From NCBI GenBank assembly GCA_019828595.1, contig JAHQRK010000031.1:62001-126000 (forward strand): a DNA stretch of 64,000 nucleotides, in the 5' to 3' direction. This stretch comes from Aphanomyces cochlioides. Lineage: Eukaryota; Oomycota; Saprolegniomycetes; Saprolegniales; Verrucalvaceae. The notes under the pieces are model-generated. The model was given only the letters and a program-made list of their open reading frames with translations. It did not search any database and was not told the DNA's origin. The translations under genes and the position numbers were made by a program. Of this stretch, positions 1-11,132 are shown one piece after another. Positions within the stretch are counted from its first letter, which is position 1. Each line of letters starts with the position of its first letter.

Positions 1-363
1 GCCATTCACCGCCACCCCGAAATTATTCACTACCTTCGAAGCGTTGGAATAGTCGCGATATTTCTCCCTGCCTACTGCCCATTTTTCAATCCCATCGAAT
101 TCATGTTTGGGTACGTGAAGAAGTCATTTCAACGCCACTACGTTGAGTCGAAGGAGCGAAATCTACTACTGTTTGTCGTGCAGACATTTCGCAAGTTCTC
201 AAAATTTGACATGAGCAAAGTCTTTATGCACTGTGGGTGGAAAATATAAGGCTATTTCGACCCCGTTGCACAGCTTGCAGTTGAGAGCTCTACGCCTCCT
301 GTGCATAACGACTGCGAAGATGTCAATTTAGAGTTCACTGAAATTGAAACAGAGCAGCAATAA
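1..363 (+). pseudogene. DDE-superfamily (IS630/Tc1-like) transposase, C-terminal part, with in-frame stop
   Basis: Frame 1 is open from the window edge and carries the third acidic motif region of a DDE transposase: LPAYCPFFNPIEFMFGYVKK, which matches the xPxYSPxxNPIE signature of DDE_3/IS630-like endonucleases. The frame meets TAA at 247-249, just after CGWKI, and then continues open with GYFDPVAQ to a second TAA at 361-363. The tail therefore looks like the original C-terminus cut by one nonsense change. The protein would bind and cut transposon ends in the nucleus. The N-terminal half lies outside the window. A convergent gene ends 20 bp beyond the second stop and could be a passenger of the same element; no inverted terminal repeat was found to prove this. 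Family call is fairly sure; inactivity is inferred. Confidence 0.7.
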
Positions 364-382
364 AAAGCCAAATGCATTCAAT

Positions 383-1468
383 TCATTCATCATGTTCGGC
401 ATCCTCAATGTTATCGAGTGTTGTCAGTGGATCGGTCACTGCAGGGAATGGCGGAGGAGGAATGTCACGAGCAAATGCCTCTACGATCAATTTTCTTGAC
501 TCCAGTCGCTCTTTCTGCATTTTCAAGCGAAGACCAAATGCCTCCCAATCGTGCTGAAGTTGTTCGTTTTCGGCGATTGAAGCATTCACGCAGTCAAGCG
601 CAACACTAACTGAGCGCGAAAGGTTCGCCAAATGTCCTTGAAGAGGTGTATCTGCGGGTTGAAGCAATCCAACAATGTAACTCGGAGGTGGCTCGCTGAT
701 AGCACTCTCCCAGGTTGAACGATTCAAATTTCGCGTCACTTCGTTGGCCCACATGCGCCAAACCACTACTTCTGCACGAAAGGTTGAGCCCCACTGGTCT
801 TGAAGTTTTGCAACGATATCTTGCAAGGATGCCTCAGCCGTTGCTCCAGAGCGGTCCGTATGAATTGGACGAATGCACGCCGCGGTAAACTCTTCCAGGT
901 CTTGACTTCTTGCAATAGCAGTACCATAAACGTACAGCAGCAATAGCACAGTTTGTCCTCGAAATTTCACTAGCCATTGATGCCATGCGCTTGGAGACTT
1001 ATCGCAGTCGATCACGTGTTTTTTCACTTTGAATTGCATCGATTTCGTCCATTCGGCAGCACTGACTTCGTTCACAGCTGTCCAAGCACCATCGTTCTTG
1101 ACTGCTCAGCACTTCAAACGCGGGCTGTATGTATCCCAAATCTTACCGATGATCTCTTCAAATGAAGATCCCTTGAAGACAGCATCGTCCAGGGTCTCTC
1201 CAGAGGTATCTCGTTGTCCGATGGTTGTCTTGACCACTGGGCGAAGAAGGAGCTGATATCGAGTGGTATTTGAGCTTGATCGTGTTGGAGATTGCGTTTG
1301 ATCACGGCTCCGTCGAGTAGGTGTGCGGTTGCGCTCAGGATACGTAGAAGCTCGCAATCGCCGCGGATGGTTGAGCGACAGGGGGGTGTTACCACTACCC
1401 CCGATGCAAGATCTTGGCCGGCAGTTGCGGAGTGCGCTTCCACCAGATTTGGCGAATCCCCATGACAT
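383..1468 (-). pseudogene. Unrecognised protein convergent with the transposase, split by one in-frame TGA
   Basis: Two minus-strand reading frames, 1468-1109 and 1105-383, lie in the same phase and are separated only by a TGA at 1106-1108. Joined, they give about 360 residues. The N-terminal part is Arg/Ser/Thr-rich and low in complexity. The part after the stop is better ordered, with Trp-rich stretches (EWTKSMQFKVKKHVIDCD, SAWHQWLVKFRG) and a Leu/Glu/Lys-rich segment near residue 300 that could be helical. It ends in an acidic DNIEDAEHDE tail. I do not recognise a family. Its position, tail to tail with a transposase only 20 bp away and with the same kind of single nonsense lesion, suggests it belonged to the same mobile element. 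That is inference from spacing only. The second ORF could instead start at its own Met at 1075. Confidence 0.4.
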
Positions 1469-2235
1469 TACGACGATTGGGTTCTGATCGGTGTGTTGAC
1501 GTTGCTACCGTACTGTGAGCAAGTGATCACATGCGTCAGCCTTGGTGCGTTTGAGAAGTCATCAGGACGCGCTTCATTGCTCTCGCCCGCATGCCGCACT
1601 TCCAATTGTGAGAAAGGATCTGTTGGAAAACCCTTGGAGCTGATAAAGTTATTATTTTACACAGGTCTGGCGATTGCCTGATTTGGTCGATTCAACAAAT
1701 CGATCACGGAAATTTCAAGTAGAACCCACAATACTTTATTCAAGTAAAAAGCGGCCAATCACTAGCACAATGTGAAAAAACGACGAATGACGACTACTTT
1801 TAAAAATCTATAACTCAGTATAGGCAATGTTGTAAGCATTCCAGGTTGGACCAGCTAATCGAAAAATACCGCAATATGTCCTATGACACTGGAGATTTTT
1901 TGTATTGAAAATGAGTCAAAAAGCGCCCGATCACCGGCACTCTACGTTACTGAAGTGGTGTGTGTATGATGCAGCTTTAGTGTAATAGCTTTATCGAGGA
2001 TTGACCGCCCATCCAGCAAATGCCCTTGTCATCCTCTTGTATCATTTTGACTGTTTTGCTCCTGGCTTGAAGGCCAAAACAAATTGCATTTCTTCAACAT
2101 GCGACTACAGATTTCAGCATGCGTCGTCACGTGATAAGCGAGATGTCCAAGTGTCAGTGATAAACTGATTGACAGTGCGATAATTCATACGAAGAGTCAA
2201 ATCTAGTGCAAGAACGTGTATTCCTCATAGAAATC
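1469..2235. other. Intergenic, no gene recognised
   Basis: About 770 bp between the companion gene and the 3' end of the kinase pseudogene. Only short, unconvincing reading frames occur and no repeat ends were found. Confidence 0.5.
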
Positions 2236-5052
2236 TCATTTTGACATATTCAATGCCTTCATTTTCGTGCGGACAATATACGAGAGCTGCATTGCCGTGG
2301 GGCGTTCACTTGGGTTAAACGAAAGGCATTGCATGGCCATGTCTCGAATCCACGCTGGGCAGGCATTACTAAATGTCGGCTTGAGAGTCCCCGCGACGAC
2401 TTGGACCATGATGGGCGTATCCCCAAGCGGCTGTCCGTTGACAGAACTCGTCAGATCTTCGTACGGAATAAGGTGTGTATCAAATTCCGACAAAACCATG
2501 CCTAATAAATGATATGTCAGCTTCCCGAGAATATTGCTTTGCCATCTTCTAAACAAATGAATAAATATCAGCTGCCACCGTGTAATTCTGGTACTGGATG
2601 ACTTCAGGGGCCATCCACCGAAAGGTTCCAACGCCGACTGTCATCGTTGCTTGAATATCTTCCTTGGAAATACCAAAATCTGTCACCTTGGCTGGTTTCG
2701 ACGAGTCCAACAAGACGTTGCGGGATTTGATATCTCGATGGACTATATTCAACGAGTGCAAATACACCAACGCTTCCACAATGCAGTGAATGTGGTCGAT
2801 CTTGACTCGCCATGACAGGGTTTGGCTGGTTGTGGCGTTTAAACAGTCACGCAAGTCGCCACCATCCATCAGTTCCATCACGCATTTGAGATCCGACGGC
2901 CGTGTCCACGCAGCTCCAATCAAACTGACAATATATGGCGAGTCGAACTGAGCCATGAGTTGAATGTCACGCACAAATATATGATTCGAGTTGAGTCGGT
3001 GTCGCCCGGTGTCGATGCATTTTCTTGATAGCAACTGGAGATCCTTGGAACGAACCGAGCCAAACGTCAGCAAAAGCTCCCGTTCCGAGGACGCTGTGCA
3101 GCTCCACCTCTCGCTCTTCGACTCGTACCATAGCAAGCCCTTCCAAATTCAGTGCTGCATCTTCTTTTCCAGTTGTCGTGACAGTAGGAGTTAGTGTCGT
3201 GCCAAAGCCATTCGATGTGACATCCTTGGCATTTTGTTGTCGGCAGCGGAAAATAAATACGCCAACAATGATAGCAACAAGAGCAACCCCACCGACAGAG
3301 GCGCCAGCAATCACGCCAGTGTTTGAAGAGCTCGACTCTGGACTGGATTGCGATGATGGCGATAATGGTGACGGGGGAGATGATGGAGAAGAAGGTCTTG
3401 AGGTGGAGCCTGATTGACTTGACGAATTCTGTCGGTTGGCTTGCGCGACCGCTCAATCGCTGATATTGTCGTGAACCACGAAACGTTTCCAATTAACATC
3501 TTGGACGAAGTTGTTGGTTTTGGCGTAGAGTTTGCAGTTGGTGTATCTGTCGTCGGCGTGGAATTTCCACCAGAAGATCCGGTGACGACGGGGGAGACGG
3601 ACGATCCCGCGATGCTAACCACTATTGGTAGGTGAAGCTTCAGGTACTGATGTGGTTGTCGTCGCCAAAGGCGACGCTGTCGTCGTGGAGGTTCCTGGTG
3701 GATTGAACTTGAGCAATAGTAAGGTTTGAGCCCAATATCTTGGAGGACGCAGACAGTATACTTGGTATCCCAGAGCGATTTAATTGCTCCATTTGCCGAC
3801 GAGCAATCCAATGGATCGGAAGCAATCGTCGAGTCGGCGGCATTGTAGCCGAGTAGAGCAGTGTCATCCGTACCACCTGGACCCATGCGCTCTGCTTGGA
3901 GTTGACTCAAAACTTGATACGTGTTGGCGTCCATAATCCAATTCGAGATCACCAAGCCCTTCACTTGTCTGTGCTCAAAGCTGAGACTTTTCGTGGCAGC
4001 AAACTTACAAGTAAACAAGCTGGGAGCTGAACGTCACAATTTGAGCCAGCTTGGTATTGCTTTGGAGGTATCTAAGGGGAAACTGTGACGAGAACGTCAA
4101 GACTTGCAACGTACAGTCGACGCAGATTGCGCCAGTTGATAGATGAGAGCTCCGTGTACGCATTCTGGCTCACATTTCTACTCGAAAATTAGCCACAACG
4201 ACGACTACTGAAGCTGTCGTACAAGAGTGTGATTGAGGATGGAAGGCTCTTCAATTCAGCCACGCTCGACAATGAATTCCGCTGGACGTGCCTGGATAAC
4301 GACGTCAAGGGCCATCTCGCGATTCAAAGCAAGGACGTACAATGCTGTCAATGTGCTTGGTAGAGCTGGAAGTGTCTTCAAATTCACATTTTCCAAAGTT
4401 TTACGTTAATGAATGAGACGCTGGGCTTCAGTTTATGGCGTACAAGTCGGTCAGTTCAGAGTACCATGTCGTGGGCGTCGTCAAGGATTTGATATCTTTC
4501 AACAATCTAAAATCAGGCCATAAGCTGTCAGCAACGTCGTTTATGTTTGAGTTGCGTACAAAGTAGCGGCGTGGCAATCAAACGGCGTCGGGAGGTTGAT
4601 CGTATTCGCATTTGAGATCGATCTACACGGCAGATTTATCATTCAAGCTGTCAAGGATGTCGTCGTGCTTACAGATATTTGATTCACGTCGGGTATGAAG
4701 CCAACGACATGTCAATCGTGTTTCCGCCAAAGTTCCAAATCCTACACGGCATCAATACAAAACCGACGCATGCGCAGAGGTTCTACCATGCTGAGATCGT
4801 CTTGGCGGCATCTTGAAAGCTGCCAAAGGCTTGATAGACGTTCTGGTTGTACGTTTTGCCGCTTGAATTGGCGGTATTACAATTCCGGTCGACCACACAT
4901 CGATCCGTCTTGCATGTTGAATACTGCGAGTCCCAAACCTCGATCAAGTTGATAGCACTCGGCAGTGCCTGGTACGGGCAGCTCGCTTCTTGGGCTCCTG
5001 TTACAGGGCTAATCAAGGAGACAAGAATCGCGAAGGCCTCCTTCACGCGCAT
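2236..5052 (-). pseudogene. LRR receptor-like TKL protein kinase, degenerate
   Basis: The pieces read in the expected order. First is a signal peptide (MRVKEAFAILVSLISPVTGAQ) and a Cys-containing cap at 5052-4783. Broken leucine-rich repeats follow at about 4780-4050 (for example LENVNLKTLPALPSTLTALY and NSLSSVAELKSLPSSITLLY, in different frames), then a second Cys region and a Ser/Pro/Thr stalk. Next comes a transmembrane helix (IAGASVGGVALVAIIVGVF) with a basic stop-transfer, and then a kinase domain. The kinase shows the Gly loop GTGAFADVWLG, catalytic lysine in VAIKKM, HRDIKSRNVLL, DFGIS, MAPEV and a C-lobe ending FNPSERPTAMQL. Such kinases sense extracellular ligands in oomycetes. The frame breaks near 3660 in the ectodomain and near 2975, where a 4 bp ATAT excess between ES and FVRD leaves no room for an intron. 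A short intron near 2510-2560 is plausible. The LRR region carries several stops. Confidence 0.75.
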
Positions 5053-5344
5053 TGTCTTGTAAAATATTTGCGCAAATGGTCATCGCAAGCGACGTACAAA
5101 TGTACTGGGAAAACCCCGAGCACATGTGCATGACCAACCTGATGTAACGCCAGCTGGCGCTTGCTTTCATCCACTCTCTAGCGTTGTGACTAAGGCAGGT
5201 TGTACAATCTTGGGTGGGCAAAATGGCGGTTTTGGCGCTATACTACTGACGGAGTACTCCGTCGCACTCCGTAGTGATAAGGGTAGTGTTACGACAAGCA
5301 TGTATGCAGGGCATGTATAAACCTTTTTCCTGTCAAATCTTTAG

Positions 5345-5628
5345 CTTCATGCTGCTCGAAAGAAACGCGATGACAGCTTGCTGGATGAACTCAGACGTTG
5401 CTGGCGTGCAGTCCAAAAGGTTCAAGTGGTCTGGTGTGTCAATGTGGTCGGCGTCCTCAACGTCAGGAACACTGAGTAAAGTGTTCAAATCAATGCTATC
5501 GTATCAAATCTCTCGGTGCTGCGTTGCAGCTTGCTTCGAGATGCCAATGCATCTTATGAGTGTCGGGTACAAGCTGCGCTTTGCAGTACTTGATTTCACT
5601 TTTTCGTTTGGATTCTATGATCACTTCA
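5345..5628 (-). pseudogene. C-terminal fragment of an unrecognised protein, cut by a transposon
   Basis: On the minus strand one frame reads about 28 residues, a TGA, then about 56 residues (IDLNTLLSVPDVEDADHIDT onward) to a stop at about 5345. The frame starts abruptly where the Harbinger-like element is inserted at 5629-5631. The composition, acidic and amphipathic, looks like real coding sequence, but no family is recognised. The stretch 5053-5344 upstream of the kinase pseudogene shows nothing convincing. Confidence 0.25.
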
Positions 5629-6357
5629 TTAGGGTGCGTCTGGCAAAATTTCAAAATCAATATGCCATTTTCAGCTAAATTGGGATCAACGATTTATGGC
5701 ATATTCAAAATAGAGGTAAAACCTCCATCTCGTAAAATGGCATTTTGGGAGCCTCCATTGAATATGGTGCACATCATCTAGAGACGACATTATTTTCGTT
5801 ACACTTTGACCGTCGATAAATTTCTGGAGAGTCCAATTAAGGATAAGAAAAGCGGTAATATCGATAGATATGGATTAGAGGAAGACATATTACCGCTTGA
5901 AATTGCTCTATTCAAAGAATTGATTGAGTTATGGTGATTCTCCAGAGGTCACTTTTGTGATCAAATGTATGGAAAAGGACAGATTTTGGCCTTAGGGTTG
6001 CTCGTCAACTATACTTGAAATTTGTATTGACAAAATTTATCCGGAGCATCTGAGTTGTTATCCGTATAATATTTTGGAGATATCACATACCTTGCGACGA
6101 TCCTACGAAGTCTTTGAGGCTCGCGAGCCCGAGAAACACGAAACAAGTTAGTCTAACATCGTGATGCGTGGAATAGAAAAATAAACAGTGATCTTCATTG
6201 TTATCTTTTCCAGTCATGGGCAAGGTGGAGCCTGTTTAATTAACAGGATACCACTTCTGAATTGCTGAAGACTTCATTACAAGTGCTGCGATGTCAACAA
6301 GCTTCTGGATGCCTTTAAGTCTCCAGGAGCACCAATTCGCTTTGAAAATATTGCTTA

Positions 6358-6726
6358 GGGCCCGTCTGGATGTCACCTATTATTGAGATAATTCGCAATA
6401 TTTTGATCAATTATTGAATAATTTTGATTATCGCATAATGCACTGTCTGGATGCCAAATATTGCATAAATTTTATTGCAATAATTTATTTCAAAACAGGC
6501 CAAATATGTAATAAATAATATTCTACTCAAAGTAGAATATTTTCCCCAATATCGTATAATCCACACAAATTCCCAATGATTATTTTATTTTTGTGGGAAT
6601 CCAGACAGTCCGAAATTTTAATTATCGTGATATTATAATACGTGGTTTGTATTATTTTGAACCAAAATACAAAATATCACATAACGAATTTTCACAATAT
6701 TTTTTATTTGGCATCCAGACGGGCCC
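6358..6726. mobile_element. PIF/Harbinger-like MITE (inner, nested)
   Basis: A 369 bp element with ends GGGCCCGTCTGGATG and its complement, flanked by TTA at 6355-6357 and 6727-6729. It sits inside the larger element of the same family, so it arrived later. The interior is strongly AT-rich and non-coding. Confidence 0.75.
6442..6609. repeat. Third inverted repeat sharing the same terminal core
   Basis: ACTGTCTGGAT at 6442 faces ATCCAGACAGT ending at 6609, a further inverted pair carrying the GTCTGGAT core of the two surrounding elements. It lies fully inside the inner MITE. It may be a subterminal repeat or an even younger, decayed insertion; no separate target duplication was resolved. Confidence 0.45.
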
Positions 6727-7081
6727 TTAACATATACTGTTCTAAGCAATTCTGCCTTAGATGATTGCTCTTAAGCATGAGAAGTCAATACTTGAGCCTG
6801 AAGAGCAACATATTATTGAAATACTTCAATATGATTGGCTATTTATAGAAAATATAAACATATATTGTCCAATAGTATATCTGTAAATACAAACATTCTG
6901 TCCAAGAAATTTGGCCACCTTGTCGTCTGTAGGTGATGTGCACCATATATCCCAACCAAAAATATTGGATTTGGTGCAAACTCTTTGAGTCATATTTTGA
7001 CCTAAATTATTGAATTTGGCCTCAAAATGCCATTTTGGACCTATTTATTGTAATATTTTCGGTTGCCAGACGGGCCCTTAG

Positions 7082-7108
7082 CAATCCGAAATTTCAAATT
7101 TCGGATTG
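7082..7108. repeat. Short perfect hairpin
   Basis: CAATCCGAAATTT, one base, then AAATTTCGGATTG: a 13 bp-arm palindrome directly beside the right end of the Harbinger-like element. Function unknown. Confidence 0.6.
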
Positions 7109-7259
7109 AAAACTTCGTGTTCAACACCACTTCGAAATTCGTTCGACTCAAATTCCGGGTGGAATTTGATTCAAATTCACGATTCGCCACACTCGAATCG
7201 TCCAGTGATACTTTTGACTCCATGTTCGAGTTCGACCAATCAGTGTTCAACAGTAGAAA

Positions 7260-7367
7260 GGGTAAATCTCACGATCGTGCCACCGCACCCATACTTCATC
7301 AAGACAGTGCCATTCTTGATACAGCTTTGACCGACTTCGTGTCACTAGATGCAATTGGTTGATAATT
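7260..7367 (+). repeat. MULE left terminal inverted repeat
   Basis: Pairs with 10969-11076 over 108 bp with very few mismatches (for example CTTCATC against CTTTATC, GTGTCAC against GTGCCAC). The outermost bases are GGG. Confidence 0.93.
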
Positions 7368-7417
7368 CCCACTACGTGCATCATAAGGAACACCGCTGTG
7401 GTTTGTTATCATCATGG

Positions 7418-9398
7418 TCACATGGAATCTTGAGTGTCATCACTACTGTTATCGTCGGGCTCGGCCATAATTTCTTCAATTGTCATTCTACTGTACTGTG
7501 GTGGGGAATAGAAGCCTGGAAAACTTTGACCACACGGAATCGCATGTTGAATTTCGACATCACGTCTTGAATGACGTTTGCAGCTTACGCGATTGTGGCC
7601 ATGTTCACCACATTTTCGGCATTTATAAGTTCGTTGTCTATCTTCTTCCCCCGACTGGCAATTCTTCTGCTGACAGGGCGACCAGACTGCCTGTATATCG
7701 GAGGTGTCTTGACTCGTAAATCAAGAGTAAGATCGCTGTCAATGGGGATTTCAATACGTGTGTCCATATATGCCGTGGAATATGCATCAACTGTGTACAC
7801 ATATTCATACGCATCAAATATTCTGTGCATTTCATTTCTGGCAATTAGAGTACGAATGAGGTGTCGACAGGGTAAACCATGCTGATCACGATATGCACAA
7901 CTACAAGATAAGTCGACCGTACAAACCCTCCGCTTCTTCGTGGGAGTTGAAACATGAAATACAAAATACACATCACCACCGCTATCAATACATTCATACA
8001 TTTGAGCAAAGTGCTTCTCGTTTTCAAACATTTCTGTAGCATACGGTGTTACCCTTCGGTTTTCTTCAATCCACTTTTTGGAATTAGCCCTTCTCTTTGA
8101 TAAAGCTTTTGCTGCTTCGTCCATTGCTATGACTAGTGCATGTAGAGGATTAGACCATCGCATCTTATTACTCAAATTCTGACTATTGTCGGATTCAACG
8201 AAATTTGTCGTCCTACATCCATAAAGTTGCCGCTGTTGGGGATGATCATGTGCACTATTAAGGTTGGCAAACAAAATCCAATGTATTGGTGGGATATCAC
8301 GAAGATATCCCTCAACCATAACTCCATAACTTTCACGTATAGCATTCATACACCCTTCGTATTTGCGTCTGGTTTTCACTAGCTTGAAGACGCCAAACAT
8401 GATTTTCAAACACTTGGCCATGTAAACCAAATTTTGCTTTAACATTTCCGAGTATATGCCGAGTACAAAACTTTAAACAAACCAAGAAGCCACTTTGCTT
8501 GAGCGCCTCGGCGGCTCCAAGAGATTTTCCACGGTCAACAAATAAACAAGACTCTGTCAAGTTCAAGCCAGCATTCAAGCATTTCGTAAAAAACCAAGTT
8601 AAGTTGTCGGTAGTCTCCTTAGGAACAATAGCTAACGCCAACAATATTTTCTTTCCATTTCCATCTTTGCCAACCAGGTTCAATGTAATACCATTGTATT
8701 CTTGAGATTTGAAGTGTGCGCCATCACATCCTAACACTTTAAGATTGAATCTTTGACAACTGGATAAAGCAGAAGCGCAAAAGTACGCCCTGTAAAATCG
8801 ACCTTGGGTGTCAAGTTCTAAGTCAACTCTGGATCCTGGATTGAGTTCAGAAAATTTCAACAGCAGTGAGGGAATTTTTGCAAACCCAATGTGCGGGGGG
8901 GTCTATAACACGTTCCATTGCTAAATCTTTTGCACGATAAACTCCAGCTCGACGATTTTCCAGTAAGACATTGTCGAGTAATTGGACAGACGACACCAAA
9001 TCGCGTCTAGAAATGGTAGTATTTGACTTCGTCAAACTGAAAAAACTGGGCAACAGGGACATTTGACGTTCGGTGGGATTCAAAATTGATGAGCACGTAA
9101 ACGAATGGATAGGGTCCATACTTGCAACATAATAGAACATAGGTTCGTCCTTCAATCGACGACGTTTAATTATCACACTCCATGAGCACACGGTCGGGCT
9201 GCTGCAAACAAAAACAACTTTGTTACCATTCCGTTCAGAGATTTTGACTGTCTTTCCATCATTCAAGGCAACATCCTGGATAAAGTATTTCAATTTTTCA
9301 GCTGTTTCCATGGACATGCCCAGGGTAAGATCAGCCACACCATGTACATCAAGCATGTTTATCATCATGTCCACCGCAGAGTCGAAGTGACTGTTCAA
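7418..9398 (-). pseudogene. MULE transposase with SWIM zinc finger and zinc knuckle, frameshifted
   Basis: The order is an N-terminal DNA-binding region (about 180 residues, CSSPTVCSW), the MULE catalytic domain with first Asp in LKVLGCDGAHFK, second Asp in CLFVDRGKSLG and the CTRHILGN motif. A probable catalytic Glu follows in TTNFVESDN, then a SWIM finger (CSCAYRDQHGLPCRHL). The C-terminal zinc knuckle CRKCGEHGHNRVSC and a tail ending in DDTQDSM complete it. The protein excises and reinserts the surrounding element. Three frame changes break it: in a C7 run near 8897, near 8365 after the W-R-L-Q-A-S motif, and near 7650 just before the zinc knuckle. Read across these breaks the protein is near 650 residues, a normal length. 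The ATG at 9398 is the first in frame. The copy is dead unless these are sequencing errors. Confidence 0.88.
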
Positions 9399-9559
9399 AA
9401 CTGAAGGAATGTAATGAATCTTACAAAACCTCTATAAAACGACTTTATCAACTTATACAGTGCCTCGTAGAATAATGAAATACTTCCTCTGGTCATATAT
9501 ACTGGTGACAAAATTAAAACACTTCTTTTTCATAATAGTGGTGACATTTCAAACTATTG

Positions 9560-10422
9560 GCTAAAACCAAAAATACATGCATTTTATTGGTTAAAGCCAT
9601 ACTAGTGGTATTGTGAGAACTTAATCCATGAAGAACGCGGGGATCAGAGCTCCAGCGCGCCGCAAGGTGTCCTTCTTCAGGTGAGGCAGTCGAAAGTGAT
9701 TGCCACCGAGATGTTCGAACGCCAGCAAACGTCCACCCGTCCGTGGAGACACAGGCAAGCACAGTATCCGTGATCACTCCGTGTGGCGTTGCATTGTCGT
9801 GCTGGAGAATGACATGCTTGTTGACAGACGGAAAGTTTGCCTTGATGGCAGGTACGACCTTCGTGATAACGTAGTCCCGGTACACATCCGCGTGTACATT
9901 CACCATCGTGCCTTGGGCGTGCGACAGCCGCAAGGAACATAACCTTGGGAATGAAACGCTTGCTCTTGGCCGCGCGTTTGCTGATAGACTGGCCCTTGAC
10001 AAGGTACACCTGTCTTCTGTCCTTGTCGTCGTTGAACCACTACTCGTCTAGATGAAACACGTCCCACATGCCATCAAACTCGTATGTCGGGGACCGGCTC
10101 AGCCGGCGCCGGCTTGTCCGGCGGAAGGCAAGCCGAGAGGAGCGCAGTGACGAACGTGCGAGCGGCAAAATGCGACGCGTTCCATCATGTTTGCTTTGGT
10201 GAGTAGCGGTTTGAGGCGGGATGACTTCCTCTGGAGGTTTCCGCCGCGTAGGTTCCGACAGAGGGTGGTCTTTGAAATCCCCGTGGCTTCGGAGAGGTCG
10301 CGCAGAGTGCACCGTTGCTCTTCTGGGACTTCGAGTATACTTTCCGTGGCGTCTTCAGGGGTATATTTGCTTGCGGCCAACCCGAACAACATGGTGGCGT
10401 TCGACAGCCCGAATCTTTCCAT
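9560..10422 (-). pseudogene. Plant-type mariner transposase nested in the MULE, degenerate
   Basis: Fragments in order: a helix-turn-helix region (LRDLSEATGISKTTLCRNLR), the SRLKPLLTKANMMERVAFC linker, a first-Asp motif reading FHLDE then TAG then WFN where the family has DEKWF, then RFIPKVMFLAAVARPRHDG. After a deletion and frame change comes the VILQHDNATPHG second-Asp motif. It matches the other mariner copies in this window in order and wording. The lesions are the TAG, loss of the segment between PRHDG and NVHADVYRDY, and a ruined C-terminus. The flanks 9400-9560 and 10423-10968 include MULE leader sequence. Terminal repeats were not resolved. Confidence 0.75.
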
Positions 10423-10968
10423 TCTCCATTGCTTCTACACCATGACGGCTGTCGATGACTCGTGTACGTTTGCCAAAATCACCGAACGCTCTTGTACTTC
10501 TGTCATGGAAGTGAACCAGCAGGTTGTGCAATACTTGGAGCGTGCGTGGCGCATCTCGTTTGAAAGTTTGGTCGCCGACTACGTCAAGGACGATCTCGTC
10601 CAGTGGTGGCTCGTTCAGGTCAAGTGTTTTCGACTCCGAAATGTCCATCTTCGTCGCATGAAACTCTCCGCCAAGCTGCGAGACGCGTATGAACGATCGA
10701 CTGTCCAGCAAGTCCAATTTTGAATGGATTTGACAATATCAATTTGTTTTTGTAATTAAATCAGATATACCAAAAAGTGTCAAACAAAACATAACTAGCA
10801 AATGTCAAAACACGTACTGGTATAGTTTTGATTTGCAAAACAAAACTTTATCATCTAACTTCACACTATTTCAATCATTTCAAACTAGATTTTTATCTTA
10901 ACATTATTTAATGTCTCATATCAAAGACACGTTTGGAACGTTTCTTAACATATCGTATGCCATTGGTT

Positions 10969-11076
10969 AATTATCAACCAATTGTATCTAGTGGCACGAA
11001 GTCGGTCAAAGCTGTATCAAGAATGGCACTGTCTTGATAAAGTATGGGTGCGGTGGCACGATCGTGAGATTTACCC
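10969..11076 (-). repeat. MULE right terminal inverted repeat
   Basis: Reverse complement of the left repeat. The similarity stops after GATAATT on both sides, which fixes the inner boundary. The TIR on the transposase 5' side would carry its promoter in this family. Confidence 0.93.
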
Positions 11077-11132
11077 CAGTAGAAAAGAGGCAGTGCTTGT
11101 TCTGTATTACACATTAAACAAACATCTGCCGC

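Larger units (their letters stand above)
5632..7077. mobile_element. PIF/Harbinger-like inverted-repeat element (outer)
   Basis: The left end GGGTGCGTCTGGC and the right end (reverse complement) GGGCCCGTCTGGC begin inverted arms that stay recognisable for roughly 150 bp. Shared landmarks are AAAATGGCATTTTG and TATGGTGCACATCA. Both ends are flanked by TTA (5629-5631 and 7078-7080). A 3 bp TWA duplication and a GGGnnnGTnTGG terminus are typical of PIF/Harbinger and Tourist-like elements. No transposase is present, so it would move in trans. A second member of the family has inserted inside it. The interior 5800-6350 is AT-rich with no coding signal. Confidence 0.7.
7260..11076 (-). mobile_element. 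Mutator-like element (MULE), complete ends with 9 bp target duplication
   Basis: Inverted terminal repeats of 108 bp (7260-7367 and 10969-11076), starting GGGTAAATCTCACGATCGTG, differ at only a few positions. They are flanked by the perfect 9 bp direct repeat CAGTAGAAA at 7251-7259 and 11077-11085. Long TIRs with 9 bp duplications are diagnostic of Mutator-like elements. The inside encodes a MULE transposase on the minus strand, now broken, and carries a dead mariner transposase between the transposase start and the right TIR. Confidence 0.93.

Noticed and set aside
5274..5678. A 134-codon plus-strand ORF
   Set aside because: It crosses the boundary of the Harbinger-like element at 5,629 and lies opposite a more protein-like minus frame.
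7063..7362. A 99-codon plus-strand ORF
   Set aside because: It spans the Harbinger end, the flank and the MULE terminal repeat, so it is a chance frame.
10187..10723. A 178-codon plus-strand ORF
   Set aside because: Half of it overlaps, in antisense, the mariner helix-turn-helix region. The remainder has no family and an antisense frame of equal quality.
9480..10860. Terminal repeats for the mariner nested in the MULE
   Set aside because: TACTGGTGAC near 9,501 and ACTGGTATAG near 10,819 looked promising but do not align as inverted ends.
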